A DNA stretch of 64,000 bases from Hujiaoplasma nucleasis (GTDB lineage Bacteria; Bacillota_I; Bacilli_A; Izemoplasmatales; Hujiaoplasmataceae). Location of the stretch: assembly GCF_013745115.1 (NCBI RefSeq), contig NZ_CP051151.1, positions 1,674,001-1,738,000 on the forward strand. Direction: 5' to 3'. Numbering within the stretch: position 1 is the stretch's first letter; each line of letters opens with the position of its first letter. Under the pieces are notes generated by a model, which made no database searches, was not told the DNA's origin, and saw nothing but the letters and a program-made list of their open reading frames with translations. Of the stretch, positions 8,692-17,606 are shown piece after piece. The translations under genes and the position numbers were made by a program.

Positions 8692-9510
8692 AAGGGTGGC
8701 TTTTCCACCAACCCAAACATTTTTGATTTGTGAATGAGTTCTATCAATTTTAGCGATAATTTCGGAGGGTTGATTCATTGAGTAACCTTGTCTTAAAGTA
8801 TATTTGCTTTTCTGCTTGTGATGTTTAAATAGATAGCAGGCTAAAGCACCATTGGAAGTGCCAGTAGCTGACTCCTCTTCAATACCAACAATAGGAGCGA
8901 AGTTTCTTCCATATGCATCGACTTCACCATCTAAGCAAAACACATGGATTCCAATGACATTATATTTATCACAAACTTCAATGATTTCCTCATAACAAGG
9001 TTCTAAATGATTTAAAGTATCTAGGTCTGACACAGGTAAGAATATTTCTCTTAAACCAGTTGATATTATCTGTGCCTTATACTTATGATGGAATTTAATC
9101 TTTCTAAAACATTTATCAAATACTTGATTAGGAATAAAGTCGCTAAATACAGGTGGATTTTGTTGCATAAAAACGAGATCACTATCTATATCTAGCATTA
9201 AAATACCTGCTTTTGTTTCTTGAGTATAATATCTATTTTCGACGATGTTTAAGTCCCTTAATAAATTAAAAGTAGCTATAGTCGCATGGCCACATAAATC
9301 AACTTCAGAAGTGGGAGTAAAGAATCTTACTTTAAAATCAGCCTTATCACTATGGCAGACAAATGCTGTTTCACTATAGCCTAATATTTTAGCGATTTTT
9401 TGCATTTGATCATCACTTAAATCATCAGCGTATATGTATACCCCAGCTTTATTACCACCATATATTGTTTTGGGAAATGCGCTAAGCCTATACAATTGAT
9501 TCAATTTCAT
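8668..9510 (-). CDS. PhzF-family isomerase/epimerase
   Basis: About 280 residues. YGGNKAGVYI near the N-terminus, YSETAFVC (general acid/base Glu near residue 47), DLCGHATIAT and ESATGTSNGALACYLF follow the PhzF pattern across both halves of the duplicated diaminopimelate-epimerase-like fold. Substrates in this family are mostly unknown; phenazine synthesis is not implied. The start is uncertain: the GAGGTGAT Shine-Dalgarno touches the ATG at 9510 and would better fit a TTG at 9504, giving a protein beginning MNQLYRLSAF like many homologues. Confidence 0.88.
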   Translation of the reverse strand: MKLNQLYRLSAFPKTIYGGNKAGVYIYADDLSDDQMQKIAKILGYSETAFVCHSDKADFKVRFFTPTSEVDLCGHATIATFNLLRDLNIVENRYYTQETKAGILMLDIDSDLVFMQQNPPVFSDFIPNQVFDKCFRKIKFHHKYKAQIISTGLREIFLPVSDLDTLNHLEPCYEEIIEVCDKYNVIGIHVFCLDGEVDAYGRNFAPIVGIEEESATGTSNGALACYLFKHHKQKSKYTLRQGYSMNQPSEIIAKIDRTHSQIKNVWVGGKATLIKERTLK

Positions 9511-9534
9511 CACCTCATTTATATCTTACACTAT

Positions 9535-9582
9535 TTTGATAAAAAAATATCTTGGTCACTAAAATTTGATAAAAAAATCTTG
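9535..9582. repeat. Short direct repeat in the phzF/glsB intergenic region
   Basis: TTTGATAAAAAAATATCTTG (9535-9554) and TTTGATAAAAAAATCTTG (9565-9582) are near-identical direct repeats 30 bases apart, upstream of the gene at 9634. They could be regulator sites or simple AT-rich repetition. Confidence 0.45.
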
Positions 9583-9633
9583 ATAATTTGAAAAATAACT
9601 CTAATTATTGTATATTTTGATTAGGAGGTTCAC

Positions 9634-9879
9634 ATGGGATTAATACTTTGGATATTATTTGGACTCATCGTTGGTTGGATAGCCAACACAATTATGGATG
9701 TTCATGGAAAAGGTTTTTTTAAAAATTTAATTATTGGTTTGATTGGTTCGGCAATTGGTGGATGGATTGGAGATTTAATTGATTTTGGGCCAATAGGCAC
9801 TTTTACATTATCAGGTTTTATTTTTGCTGTCATTGGCGCTATAATTCTGATTTGGCTTTTAAGAAAACTTAGGGTATAA
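9634..9879 (+). CDS. GlsB/YeaQ/YmgE-family small membrane protein
   Basis: 81 residues with about three transmembrane helices. The Gly-rich pattern LFGLIVGWIAN, LIGSAIGGWIGD and FIFAVIGAIILIWL is characteristic of the transglycosylase-associated/GlsB family (PF04226), often linked to general stress responses. TAGGAGG precedes the ATG at ideal spacing. The gene is alone, with a bidirectional terminator shared with the TetR gene. The biochemical role is unknown. Confidence 0.88.
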   Translation: MGLILWILFGLIVGWIANTIMDVHGKGFFKNLIIGLIGSAIGGWIGDLIDFGPIGTFTLSGFIFAVIGAIILIWLLRKLRV

Positions 9880-9912
9880 AAATAGAAGGAAAAAAATTCC
9901 TTCTTATTTTTT
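9878..9912. terminator. Bidirectional terminator between glsB-like and tetR genes
   Basis: AAAATAGAAGGAA / TTCCTTCTTATTTT hairpin with A- and T-rich flanks, between convergent genes. Confidence 0.85.
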
Positions 9913-10476
9913 TGGAGTTAATCCATACCATAATAGTTCAAATGATTCTTTAATAAAAGCTTCTTGATCTATGAGTTCTTTGTGATGGATTAAATATCTT
10001 GTTGCTGCATGCAAAGCATTATCTATATATAAAAGTAAATAAGCTGGATGATTGATGCATAGGTGATTTAAATCAATTGCTTTTAATAGGGTCTCCTTGA
10101 ATTTAGAATAAGTATCTAATGTTTCATCGTTACCAAAATTGTGAATATAAGGAGAAGTTGAAAACATTTCTAAATACTTAAACTCTTCAGGATAATGTAT
10201 TCCCCAGTGGATAACAGCTGTCCACATTGACAATATGTTTTCCTCATTACTTTGATTTTTATTGAGTTCTTCTAAATATCGTTTTCTAGAATGAATCTTT
10301 ATTTCTACATAGATGGATTGAATTAATTCAGCTTTTGTTGGAAAGTAATTAAATAATGTTCCCACGGATATTTTTGCCTTCTTAGCTATTTTAGATGTGG
10401 GTGTAGCATCGAATCCATAAAGATTAAATAACCTCATGGCAGTTTCTAATATGTGGATTCTTTTCTTTTCGTTCAT
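9904..10476 (-). CDS. TetR-family transcriptional regulator
   Basis: 190 residues. The N-terminal TetR helix-turn-helix is clear: ILETAMRLFNLYGFDATPTS, then KIAKKAKISVGTLFNYFPTKAELI. The C-terminal ligand domain is not classifiable by eye. It is divergent from the antiporter gene at 10736, and a palindrome lies between them, so control of the antiporter and of itself is likely. The inducer is unknown. Confidence 0.9.
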   Translation of the reverse strand: MNEKKRIHILETAMRLFNLYGFDATPTSKIAKKAKISVGTLFNYFPTKAELIQSIYVEIKIHSRKRYLEELNKNQSNEENILSMWTAVIHWGIHYPEEFKYLEMFSTSPYIHNFGNDETLDTYSKFKETLLKAIDLNHLCINHPAYLLLYIDNALHAATRYLIHHKELIDQEAFIKESFELLWYGLTPKK

Positions 10477-10578
10477 AAAGACCTCACTTATACATATTTT
10501 AACATAATAACATTAATTTATTAAAATTTTTTTATTTTTATCGTTTAAGGCCAAATATAAATAAAAACACCAGATAAG

Positions 10579-10592
10579 TGACTAATCAGTCA
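10579..10592. promoter_or_regulatory. Candidate TetR operator in divergent promoter region
   Basis: TGACT AATC AGTCA (10579-10592) is an inverted repeat with 5-bp perfect arms, placed between the divergent tetR and antiporter genes. The position and the TGACT...AGTCA form resemble known TetR-family operators. Confidence 0.55.
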
Positions 10593-10735
10593 TATTTTTC
10601 ATTGATTTTTTACTTGATTTTTAATTTATGAAGCGTATAATAACATTCGGTGAAATTTTTATAATTAGAAAAAATGATTATTTAATTAATAAAATTAAGG
10701 TCATTTTTTTCATGAATAGAAGGGAAGTTTTAAAA

Positions 10736-12031
10736 ATGTATTTATTATCAGTTGCGTCTTCGGGAGATGCACCAAAGCTTATTGTTTATGTTGGTTTAAT
10801 TATATTGTTAGGTTTACTTTTTGGCCGTTTAGCTGAAATGGTTAAGGTTCCAGCTATTACAGGTTACCTAGTTGCTGGATTGTTTTTAGGGCCTATCTTA
10901 AAAATAGTTGACATGGAATCAATTAGATCATTATCTTTTATTTCTGATATTGCTTTAGGGTTTATAGCCTTTCAAGTTGGAAATGAGTTATGGATGGGTA
11001 AACTAAAAAAATCAGGAATGAAAATAATTATAATTACAATTGTGCAAGCTGTTTTAACATCATTATTTGTAATTTTATTAGCCATGTTGTTTATTGATTT
11101 ATCTGTGGCGTTAATATTAGGTGCCATTGCGGCAGCGACTGCACCAGCGCCTATAATGATGATTGTAAAGAAGTATAGAACTAAGGGAGAATTGACAAAC
11201 ACTGTATTGCCAGTTGTTGGCTTAGATGATGCTGTTGGGGTAATCTTATTTGGAATTTTATTATCAATAGGAATGACAATGATGAACACAAATGCAGCTT
11301 CATTATCATTTATAGAGATGATGACTGAACCTTTAATTGAGTTAGGAATTTCAGTAGCATTAGGTTTATCAATTGGACTCATTTCAGGTTTAGCTATTAA
11401 GACAATTTCTCCAGATAAAGAAAGACAAGAGAAAAATTTAATTGTTGTAACAGTTACAGTATTAATTACAACAGGTGCTTCACTTTACTTAGGAGCTTCT
11501 CCGATTTTAACGCCTATGATTGCTGGTGCAATTGTTACTAATATGATTAATAAGGATTGTTATGTTTTAGAAGAAAGAACCATTAGATTCTTCGTGCCAC
11601 CAATCATGATTGCATTTTTCACCATTGCAGGAGCCTCATTACAATTTGATGTTATATTAGCTGCTGGCGCTGTTGGTATTATGTATATTATTGGACGCAC
11701 CATTGGAAAAATATTTGGTTCTTACTTAGGAACAGCCATGGTAAAAGCAAGTCCAAATGTAAGAAAGTATTTAGGTACCGCTTTATTACCACAAAGTGGT
11801 GTAGCAATTGGTTTGAGTATAGCAGCTTTTAATGCAATAGCTCCTATTAGAATGGATTTTGCATTAACCATTCAAAATGTAGTCTTAGCTGCCGTCTTAG
11901 TATTTGAATTAATTGGTCCTGTTTTAGTTAAAATTGCTTTTGAAAAAGCTGGAGAATCTCAAGAATATAACGAAAGACTTATAGAAGAAAAAGAAGAAAG
12001 AATTAAACTTAAGAAGGTAACTCAGTCATAA
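10736..12031 (+). CDS. CPA-family cation:proton antiporter (Na_H_Exchanger/Kef type)
   Basis: 432 residues from the ATG at 10736, supported by AGGGAAG at 10721-10727; upstream in-frame starts lack ribosome sites. About 12 membrane helices are visible. PAITGYLVAGLFLGP and TAPAPIMMIVKKY with GLDDAVGVILFGI (paired acidic residues in a membrane helix) match PF00999 monovalent cation:proton antiporters. There is no TrkA-type regulatory domain. It is probably controlled by the divergent TetR protein; ion specificity is not deducible. Confidence 0.9.
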   Translation: MYLLSVASSGDAPKLIVYVGLIILLGLLFGRLAEMVKVPAITGYLVAGLFLGPILKIVDMESIRSLSFISDIALGFIAFQVGNELWMGKLKKSGMKIIIITIVQAVLTSLFVILLAMLFIDLSVALILGAIAAATAPAPIMMIVKKYRTKGELTNTVLPVVGLDDAVGVILFGILLSIGMTMMNTNAASLSFIEMMTEPLIELGISVALGLSIGLISGLAIKTISPDKERQEKNLIVVTVTVLITTGASLYLGASPILTPMIAGAIVTNMINKDCYVLEERTIRFFVPPIMIAFFTIAGASLQFDVILAAGAVGIMYIIGRTIGKIFGSYLGTAMVKASPNVRKYLGTALLPQSGVAIGLSIAAFNAIAPIRMDFALTIQNVVLAAVLVFELIGPVLVKIAFEKAGESQEYNERLIEEKEERIKLKKVTQS

Positions 12032-12034
12032 AAT

Positions 12035-12064
12035 ATCTCATCCTTATGGATGAGATTTTTTTTT
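12035..12064 (+). terminator. Terminator of the antiporter gene
   Basis: ATCTCATCC TTAT GGATGAGATTTTTTTTT hairpin and T-run. Confidence 0.9.
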
Positions 12065-12184
12065 AGAATATATCATTAAAACAAAAAGATATTCTACCTG
12101 ATTTTTATTAGTCTTTCTTGTAGATTGAGTATTTACTCATAAAATGGTATATTGAAATAAATAATGTTTGTGAAAGGATGTACT

Positions 12185-14152
12185 ATGAAAAAAGTTGAAA
12201 TGAATGATTTTTATAAATTTAATTTTCTAGGCAATTTGAAATCATCACCTAAAAACACAGTAGCAGCTTGGATTCAATCAAAACCAATAGAAGAAGAAAA
12301 TGAGTACCATCACGACTTATATGTTCTTCAAAATCAAAAAGTGGATAAAGTAAAATCTTTAAAAACTAATTTTGACTATATATTTATTGATGAGAATTGT
12401 ATGTTGATTGATTATCAAAAGAATAATCAAGAAAGAAATCAATTAAAAGAAAAGTACAAAAAGACATTTTATTATTATTACTTAAATGAAAAGAAACTAG
12501 AAAAAGCATTTGTATTAAACGTACCATTTAAATTAGAAAAACTTATAGATTCTGAACGTATTTTGTTATCTGCTCAGTTAAAAGTAGAAGATCATATCTT
12601 ATATGAAGGTTCTGAATTGGCAAGAGATGAATATATAAAATCAATTAAAAAAAATAAAGTGTATGAGGATATTAACGAAATTCCCTATTATTTTAATGGT
12701 AGAGGGTTTTCAAGTGGGCAAAATAAGCAATTATTTGTTTATCATATAAAAAGCAAACAAATTAAGCGCCTATTTGAGCCAGCTTTTTCAGTTGATATCT
12801 TTACTTTATCTCAAGATAATAAATCACTTTATTTTACTGGGAAATATGCCGAAAAAGTTAAAACATTTACTTCAAAAATTTACCAACTTATTCTTCAATC
12901 AAACAAAATTGATGTCTTATACAATCATCTTGATTATAGGATAGAGAAAATATTAGATTTGAATTCAATTGTCGTTGTGGCTAGCGATATGATTCCTTAT
13001 GGTATAAATCAAAATTCAAAGTTTTATAGGCTTGAACACGGACAATTAGTGCTTTTGAATGACTATCAAGATTCAATTGGAAACTCTATAGGGTCAGATT
13101 GTCGTTTGCTTGCTAGTTCACAATCTTTTATTGAAGGTAATCAGTGGTATTTTATGAGCACGGTCAATGATCATAGCCAACTCTTAACCATAGATGAACA
13201 TGGTCAATTAAATACTCTTTATACAATGGAAGGTTCTATTGATGGTATTATAATGAATCAAAATAGAATTTTGATGATTGGCATGAAAGAACAAAATCTA
13301 CAAGAAATATATTCTTTTTCAGGCAATACTATTTCTCCTTTAACATCTGTCAATAAAAATCCATTTAAAAATAAATATGTTGCTAAGCCAAAAGAGGTTA
13401 TTCTTAAGAAAGAAGGCTTTGATATTCATGGCTTTGTTCTTTTACCTCAAGGTTTTAATCCAAATATTAAATACCCTATGATTTTAGACATTCATGGTGG
13501 TCCTAAAACTGTCTATGGTAAAATATATTATCATGAGATGCAAGTATGGGCAAATCAAGGATTTGTTGTTGCTTTCTGTAATCCTAGAGGCTCAGATGGC
13601 AAAGGTAATGAATTTGCTGATATTAGGGGAAAATACGGAACAATTGATTATGCTGATATTATGGAATTCACAGACCAAGTTTTGGTTGAGTATACTAATA
13701 TTGATCAATCTAGATTATATGTTACAGGTGGCTCATATGGTGGTTTTATGACCAATTGGATACTTGGACATAGCCATAGATTCAAAGCAGCTGCTAGTCA
13801 AAGGTCAATATCTAATTGGATATCGTTTTATGGTACATCTGATATAGGGTATTATTTTGCTAGTGATCAAACTGCAGGACATCCTATATTAGATTTTGAT
13901 CAATTATATGAACAATCGCCAATTAAGTATGCAATGAATGTTCAAACACCTTTGTTGTTTATTCATTCAGATGAAGATTATCGCTGCCCTATTGAGCAAG
14001 CCCAACAATTTTATGCAATACTAAAGACTAGAGCTATAGATACAAAATTGATATGGTTTAAAGGTGAAAATCATGAGTTATCAAGAAGTGGAAAACCTCA
14101 AGGGAGAATCAAGAGGCTAAATGAAATTAGTCAGTGGTTTGAATCACATTAA
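12185..14152 (+). CDS. S9-family serine peptidase (acylaminoacyl-peptidase/prolyl oligopeptidase type)
   Basis: 655 residues from the ATG at 12185 (AAAGGATG upstream). The N-terminal ~390 residues are beta-rich and probably form the propeller. The C-terminal domain has DIHGGPKT, NPRGSDGKG, VTGGSYGGFMTNW (nucleophile Ser), HSDEDYRCP (Asp) and GENHELSRSGKP (His), a complete catalytic triad in S9 order. No signal peptide is seen, so it is likely cytoplasmic and degrades peptides. Promoter-like TATA elements lie in the 12064-12185 gap. Confidence 0.93.
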   Translation: MKKVEMNDFYKFNFLGNLKSSPKNTVAAWIQSKPIEEENEYHHDLYVLQNQKVDKVKSLKTNFDYIFIDENCMLIDYQKNNQERNQLKEKYKKTFYYYYLNEKKLEKAFVLNVPFKLEKLIDSERILLSAQLKVEDHILYEGSELARDEYIKSIKKNKVYEDINEIPYYFNGRGFSSGQNKQLFVYHIKSKQIKRLFEPAFSVDIFTLSQDNKSLYFTGKYAEKVKTFTSKIYQLILQSNKIDVLYNHLDYRIEKILDLNSIVVVASDMIPYGINQNSKFYRLEHGQLVLLNDYQDSIGNSIGSDCRLLASSQSFIEGNQWYFMSTVNDHSQLLTIDEHGQLNTLYTMEGSIDGIIMNQNRILMIGMKEQNLQEIYSFSGNTISPLTSVNKNPFKNKYVAKPKEVILKKEGFDIHGFVLLPQGFNPNIKYPMILDIHGGPKTVYGKIYYHEMQVWANQGFVVAFCNPRGSDGKGNEFADIRGKYGTIDYADIMEFTDQVLVEYTNIDQSRLYVTGGSYGGFMTNWILGHSHRFKAAASQRSISNWISFYGTSDIGYYFASDQTAGHPILDFDQLYEQSPIKYAMNVQTPLLFIHSDEDYRCPIEQAQQFYAILKTRAIDTKLIWFKGENHELSRSGKPQGRIKRLNEISQWFESH

Positions 14153-14193
14153 ATATGATATAATAATGTTATCTTATAGAAATAGAGGTTCCT

Positions 14194-15390
14194 ATGAAAA
14201 CATTACTTAAGTTATTATTGCTCTTCTCTATCTTATTGCTACCCTTAAGTGTTAAAGCACAATCTAACCAGATTATAGATATCCATTATTTTCAAAATAA
14301 TTTATGTAGTAGCTGTCAAGAAGTAAAAATATTTTTTGACGAGAATTTAAAGGATAGAGAAGATGTTAATATCATTTATTATAATACATTTGATGACTTA
14401 GATAGGGCATTAATGGATGACGTATTAACTTTCTATGATTTATCTTACGAAACACCTACAGTTGTCATTGGTTCGACAATTTTGCAAGGAAGTGAACCTG
14501 TTAAGTCTTATATTGAATCAGTTATAGAATATTATAGAAATAATAGTGATTACTCAGATGTAGTAATTAAAATTCAAAATCAAGATTCTAACTTATCAAA
14601 AGATGATATTATTCATCTTGATGATATATTAAATGATGATGAACTTGTCTATAATTTGCCTATATTTGGTCCAATTAATTTAAAATCTTTCTCTCTACTC
14701 TTAGGGGCAGTTTTCATTGGTATCATTGATGGGTTTAACCCTTGTGCCATGTGGGTCTTGATATTTTTAATCACTATGCTGATTAACTTGAAGGATAAGA
14801 AAAGGGTATGGATTCTTGGATTAACCTTTATTTTTACAAGCGGGATAATCTATTTTATAATTATGATGGCTTGGTTTGAACTCATATCATTTGTCATATG
14901 GATGAGATTATTCCAGGTGATCATTGGAATTATAGCGCTTGCTTTTGCAGCTTTGTCTATAAGAAATTTTTGGCGTCAAAGACAAATTGATATTGGATGT
15001 GAAATCACTTCAAAAGATTCAAAAATAAAATTAATGAATAGAATAAAAGCAGCTATTCAAAAGAAAAGTTTACTATATGCTGTGATTGGTGTTGTCGCGG
15101 TCGCCTTAACAGTAAATATTATAGAACTTGCATGTTCTGCCGGATTGCCAGCTATTTATACTTCAATGCTCGCTTATCAAAATATCGGAGAATCTCAATC
15201 AATAATCTATATTCTAGTATATGTATTCTTTTTCATCTTAGATGACTTACTTATATTTGCAATTGCTGTTATAACCTTTAAAGTAACTGGTATATCAAAT
15301 AAGTATGTTAAATATTCTAATTTAATTGGTGGATTAATTATGCTTTTTATCGGATTAAGTTTGATCTTTTTTCCACAATTATTGTTTTAA
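14194..15390 (+). CDS. Secreted thioredoxin-like domain fused to CcdA/DsbD-type membrane domain
   Basis: 398 residues. A signal peptide (cleavage near VKA22-Q23) is followed by a small thioredoxin/glutaredoxin-like domain with C38-S-S-C41. From about residue 160 there are six or so helices, with a Cys in GFNPCAMW (~184) and another in IELACSAGLP (~314), the pair expected of CcdA/DsbD electron-carrying domains. It should pass reducing equivalents across the membrane to an extracytoplasmic thiol domain on the same chain. No cytochrome c genes are nearby, so disulfide reduction in exported proteins is the likelier role. Confidence 0.85.
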   Translation: MKTLLKLLLLFSILLLPLSVKAQSNQIIDIHYFQNNLCSSCQEVKIFFDENLKDREDVNIIYYNTFDDLDRALMDDVLTFYDLSYETPTVVIGSTILQGSEPVKSYIESVIEYYRNNSDYSDVVIKIQNQDSNLSKDDIIHLDDILNDDELVYNLPIFGPINLKSFSLLLGAVFIGIIDGFNPCAMWVLIFLITMLINLKDKKRVWILGLTFIFTSGIIYFIIMMAWFELISFVIWMRLFQVIIGIIALAFAALSIRNFWRQRQIDIGCEITSKDSKIKLMNRIKAAIQKKSLLYAVIGVVAVALTVNIIELACSAGLPAIYTSMLAYQNIGESQSIIYILVYVFFFILDDLLIFAIAVITFKVTGISNKYVKYSNLIGGLIMLFIGLSLIFFPQLLF

Positions 15391-15396
15391 AACAAT

Positions 15397-15422
15397 AAAA
15401 GATGGTTTTACCATCTTTTTTT
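15397..15422 (+). terminator. Terminator of the thioredoxin-CcdA gene
   Basis: AAAAGATGG TTTTA CCATCTTTTTTT hairpin with T-run. Confidence 0.88.
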
Positions 15423-15459
15423 CTTAGGATTAGATATTGTGAAATAGGTATGAGTTGTT

Positions 15460-15478
15460 TATAATAAGTATATACTTA
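15460..15478. promoter_or_regulatory. -10 element with overlapping perfect palindrome, candidate operator
   Basis: TATAAT (15460-15465) is followed at once by the perfect 14-bp palindrome TAAGTATATACTTA (15465-15478), covering the likely start of transcription of the MFS operon. The third gene of the operon encodes an XRE regulator that could bind here. Confidence 0.55.
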
Positions 15479-15492
15479 ATAAAGAGGTTAAC

Positions 15493-16716
15493 ATGAAACA
15501 AGAATATGTTTATTATATGATTAGAGCTCTAACTGGTTTAACATTTCATATGATGTTTACTGCTGCTGGGCTTTATAGAATTGATATTGCACAGATGGAA
15601 ATTTATCAACTAATACTTATTGGAACAGCATTAGAAATAGCTATTTTTATATTTGAAGTTCCGACAGGTATAATTGCAGACTTAAAAAGTAGAAAACTAT
15701 CAATAGTTATTGGTATGTTTGTTATTTCTATTGGTATCTTGATAGAACCCTTAACACCTATTTTTATTGTAATTTTTATATCTCAAGTCATTTTTGGTTT
15801 TGGCTATACTTTCATTAGTGGAGCATTAGATTCATGGATATCTGATGAAACAGAAATCGCTTCTTTAGAGAAAATAATTATTACAGGCTCACAATTTTAC
15901 AAGTTAACATCGGTCATAGGAATCGTATTAGCTGCTTTAATAGGTATGATTAATATTAAATATCCCTTATATTTATCCTCTTTTATTTTCTTATTTTTAG
16001 GACTATTCAGCCTAATATTTATGAAGGAAGTGAAATTTAAGAAGGATGTTAAGATAGGAAGTTTCTATAAAAAATATTATGGGCAATTAATGAAAGGTTT
16101 TTCTCACATAAAAAACCATAAAATATTGAGAATAATGTTTGTAATTATGTTATTTTATGGGCTTTTTAGTGAAGGTATTGATAGAACTTATGAACTACAT
16201 ATATTAGATGGATTAAATTTTAGAACTATTTGGAATATTCCTGCTATTTGGACCTTATCAATAGTAAGTGGGTTGGTTGCTATAGCAGGATATATCATGT
16301 TATATGTTGTAAAAAAGAGAATAAATCAAGGTAATCTTATCTACATATGGTCACTCAATTTCACAGTGATGATGATCGTTGGTATTATCATATTTGCATA
16401 TGCTCCAAGAGTCTATTTTGCCTTATTCGGATATATTTTCTTTTCTGTATCAAGAGAAGCAACACATCCTTTACTTAACTCAATATTATTGAAAAATACA
16501 CCATCAAAAATAAAAGCCACAGTTCTTTCAAGTTTTGGGCAGCTAGATGCGATTGGACAATTATTGTCTGGTGGATTGATGGTTTTGATAAGTTTTTGGT
16601 TGAATATCAAAGGTTTATATTTAGTGACAGCATTACTGTTGGTGGTACCATTGATATCCTTTATAAAATTAATCAATCAAAAACATCATGAAAGGAGCAA
16701 TTATGAAACAAGTTAA
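15493..16716 (+). CDS. Major facilitator superfamily transporter
   Basis: 407 residues with about 12 membrane helices. FEVPTGIIADLKSRK (~residues 57-71) is the MFS motif A loop, and a later soluble loop separates the two six-helix bundles. Its 3' end overlaps the next gene by 14 bases, and an XRE regulator follows, so the three form one operon. This context (exporter plus own regulator) suggests efflux of a small molecule, as in drug exporters of this subfamily. The substrate is unknown. Confidence 0.87.
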   Translation: MKQEYVYYMIRALTGLTFHMMFTAAGLYRIDIAQMEIYQLILIGTALEIAIFIFEVPTGIIADLKSRKLSIVIGMFVISIGILIEPLTPIFIVIFISQVIFGFGYTFISGALDSWISDETEIASLEKIIITGSQFYKLTSVIGIVLAALIGMINIKYPLYLSSFIFLFLGLFSLIFMKEVKFKKDVKIGSFYKKYYGQLMKGFSHIKNHKILRIMFVIMLFYGLFSEGIDRTYELHILDGLNFRTIWNIPAIWTLSIVSGLVAIAGYIMLYVVKKRINQGNLIYIWSLNFTVMMIVGIIIFAYAPRVYFALFGYIFFSVSREATHPLLNSILLKNTPSKIKATVLSSFGQLDAIGQLLSGGLMVLISFWLNIKGLYLVTALLLVVPLISFIKLINQKHHERSNYETS

Positions 16717-17596
16717 AACATGGATTATGAATCATGCAAGGCCATTAGAGCAAGCGCTCTATGACTTTTTCTTTGAAAATGGGACTAAAGAAGATGTTGT
16801 TAAAGCATTGAAAAAGTTCCAGAATCAAGATGGAGGCTTTGGAAATGCACTAGAACCTGATTATAGAAATCCAGAAAGTAATCCTATTGCTTGTCAATTC
16901 GCAGCCAATATCATTCATGCTATGAATCTGCCTAAGGATCACAAGATGATTACACTCTTACTTGAGTATTTAAAACATACACCTTATAAGAAAGAAGGCA
17001 AATTTTATTTTAGAATACCTTCAAACAATGAATATCCTCATGCTCCTTGGTGGCATTATGAAAAAGGTAATGAAATAGAAGGATATAATCCAACAGCATC
17101 TTTAATTGGTTTTATGTTCTATTATATGGATGAATCAGATCCATACTATTCTAAAGTTGAAAAAGATTTAGACCAAATAATCAGAGATTTTATGAATCAA
17201 AATATAACAGAGATGCATGAACTAAAGTGTTTTAATGAGCTATATGAATACGTATGTGAGGGTTTAGACTGTACCAACTTAAGAAGAAAATTATTGGAAC
17301 AAAATATGAATGCTATTGAGAAGGATACTTCAAAATGGTTAAGTGCTTATGTAGCAAAACCTTCACAAGTTTTAGTGTCTATGCATAGTCCTGGTATTCA
17401 TGAACTCATGGATTTATTTCATCAGGAATTAAAAATGACTATAGCAAATAGAAATAGTGAAGGCGTTTTTGATATTGCGTGGGAATGGGGTCAATATCAA
17501 GAAGAATTTGAAATAGCAAAAAAAGAATGGATGGGGATTATAGCTGTAAAGACATTAAGAATGCTTAAAGACTTTAAAGTTAATATTAACACCTAA
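16703..17596 (+). CDS. Prenyltransferase/squalene-cyclase-like alpha-toroid protein of unknown function
   Basis: 297 residues from the ATG at 16703 (AAAGGAG at 16691-16697). FQNQDGGFGNALEPDY (~residues 41-56) is the QxxDGGFG-type repeat of the terpenoid-cyclase/prenyltransferase alpha-alpha toroid fold. I see no DxDD or DDxD catalytic motif, so enzymatic cyclase activity is not supported. Start and stop overlap the flanking MFS gene and nearly abut the XRE gene, tying it to that transport/regulation operon. Proteins of this kind are conserved in Firmicutes without known function. Confidence 0.7.
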   Translation: MKQVKTWIMNHARPLEQALYDFFFENGTKEDVVKALKKFQNQDGGFGNALEPDYRNPESNPIACQFAANIIHAMNLPKDHKMITLLLEYLKHTPYKKEGKFYFRIPSNNEYPHAPWWHYEKGNEIEGYNPTASLIGFMFYYMDESDPYYSKVEKDLDQIIRDFMNQNITEMHELKCFNELYEYVCEGLDCTNLRRKLLEQNMNAIEKDTSKWLSAYVAKPSQVLVSMHSPGIHELMDLFHQELKMTIANRNSEGVFDIAWEWGQYQEEFEIAKKEWMGIIAVKTLRMLKDFKVNINT

Positions 17597-17606
17597 GGAG
17601 AAGGAC

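Noticed and set aside
8668-9510. Phenazine biosynthesis gene.
   Set aside because: PhzF-family membership is clear, but no other phz genes are present and most members act elsewhere.
10972-11382. Minus-strand open frame inside the antiporter gene.
   Set aside because: It is antisense to clear membrane-helix coding sequence and has no ribosome site or domain.
13494-13751. Second plus-strand frame within the S9 peptidase gene.
   Set aside because: It overlaps the catalytic domain in another frame with no ribosome site; the peptidase frame is intact.
16703-17596. Squalene-hopene cyclase or lantibiotic cyclase.
   Set aside because: Only the toroid repeat is visible; the DxDD acid motif and LanC zinc ligands are absent.
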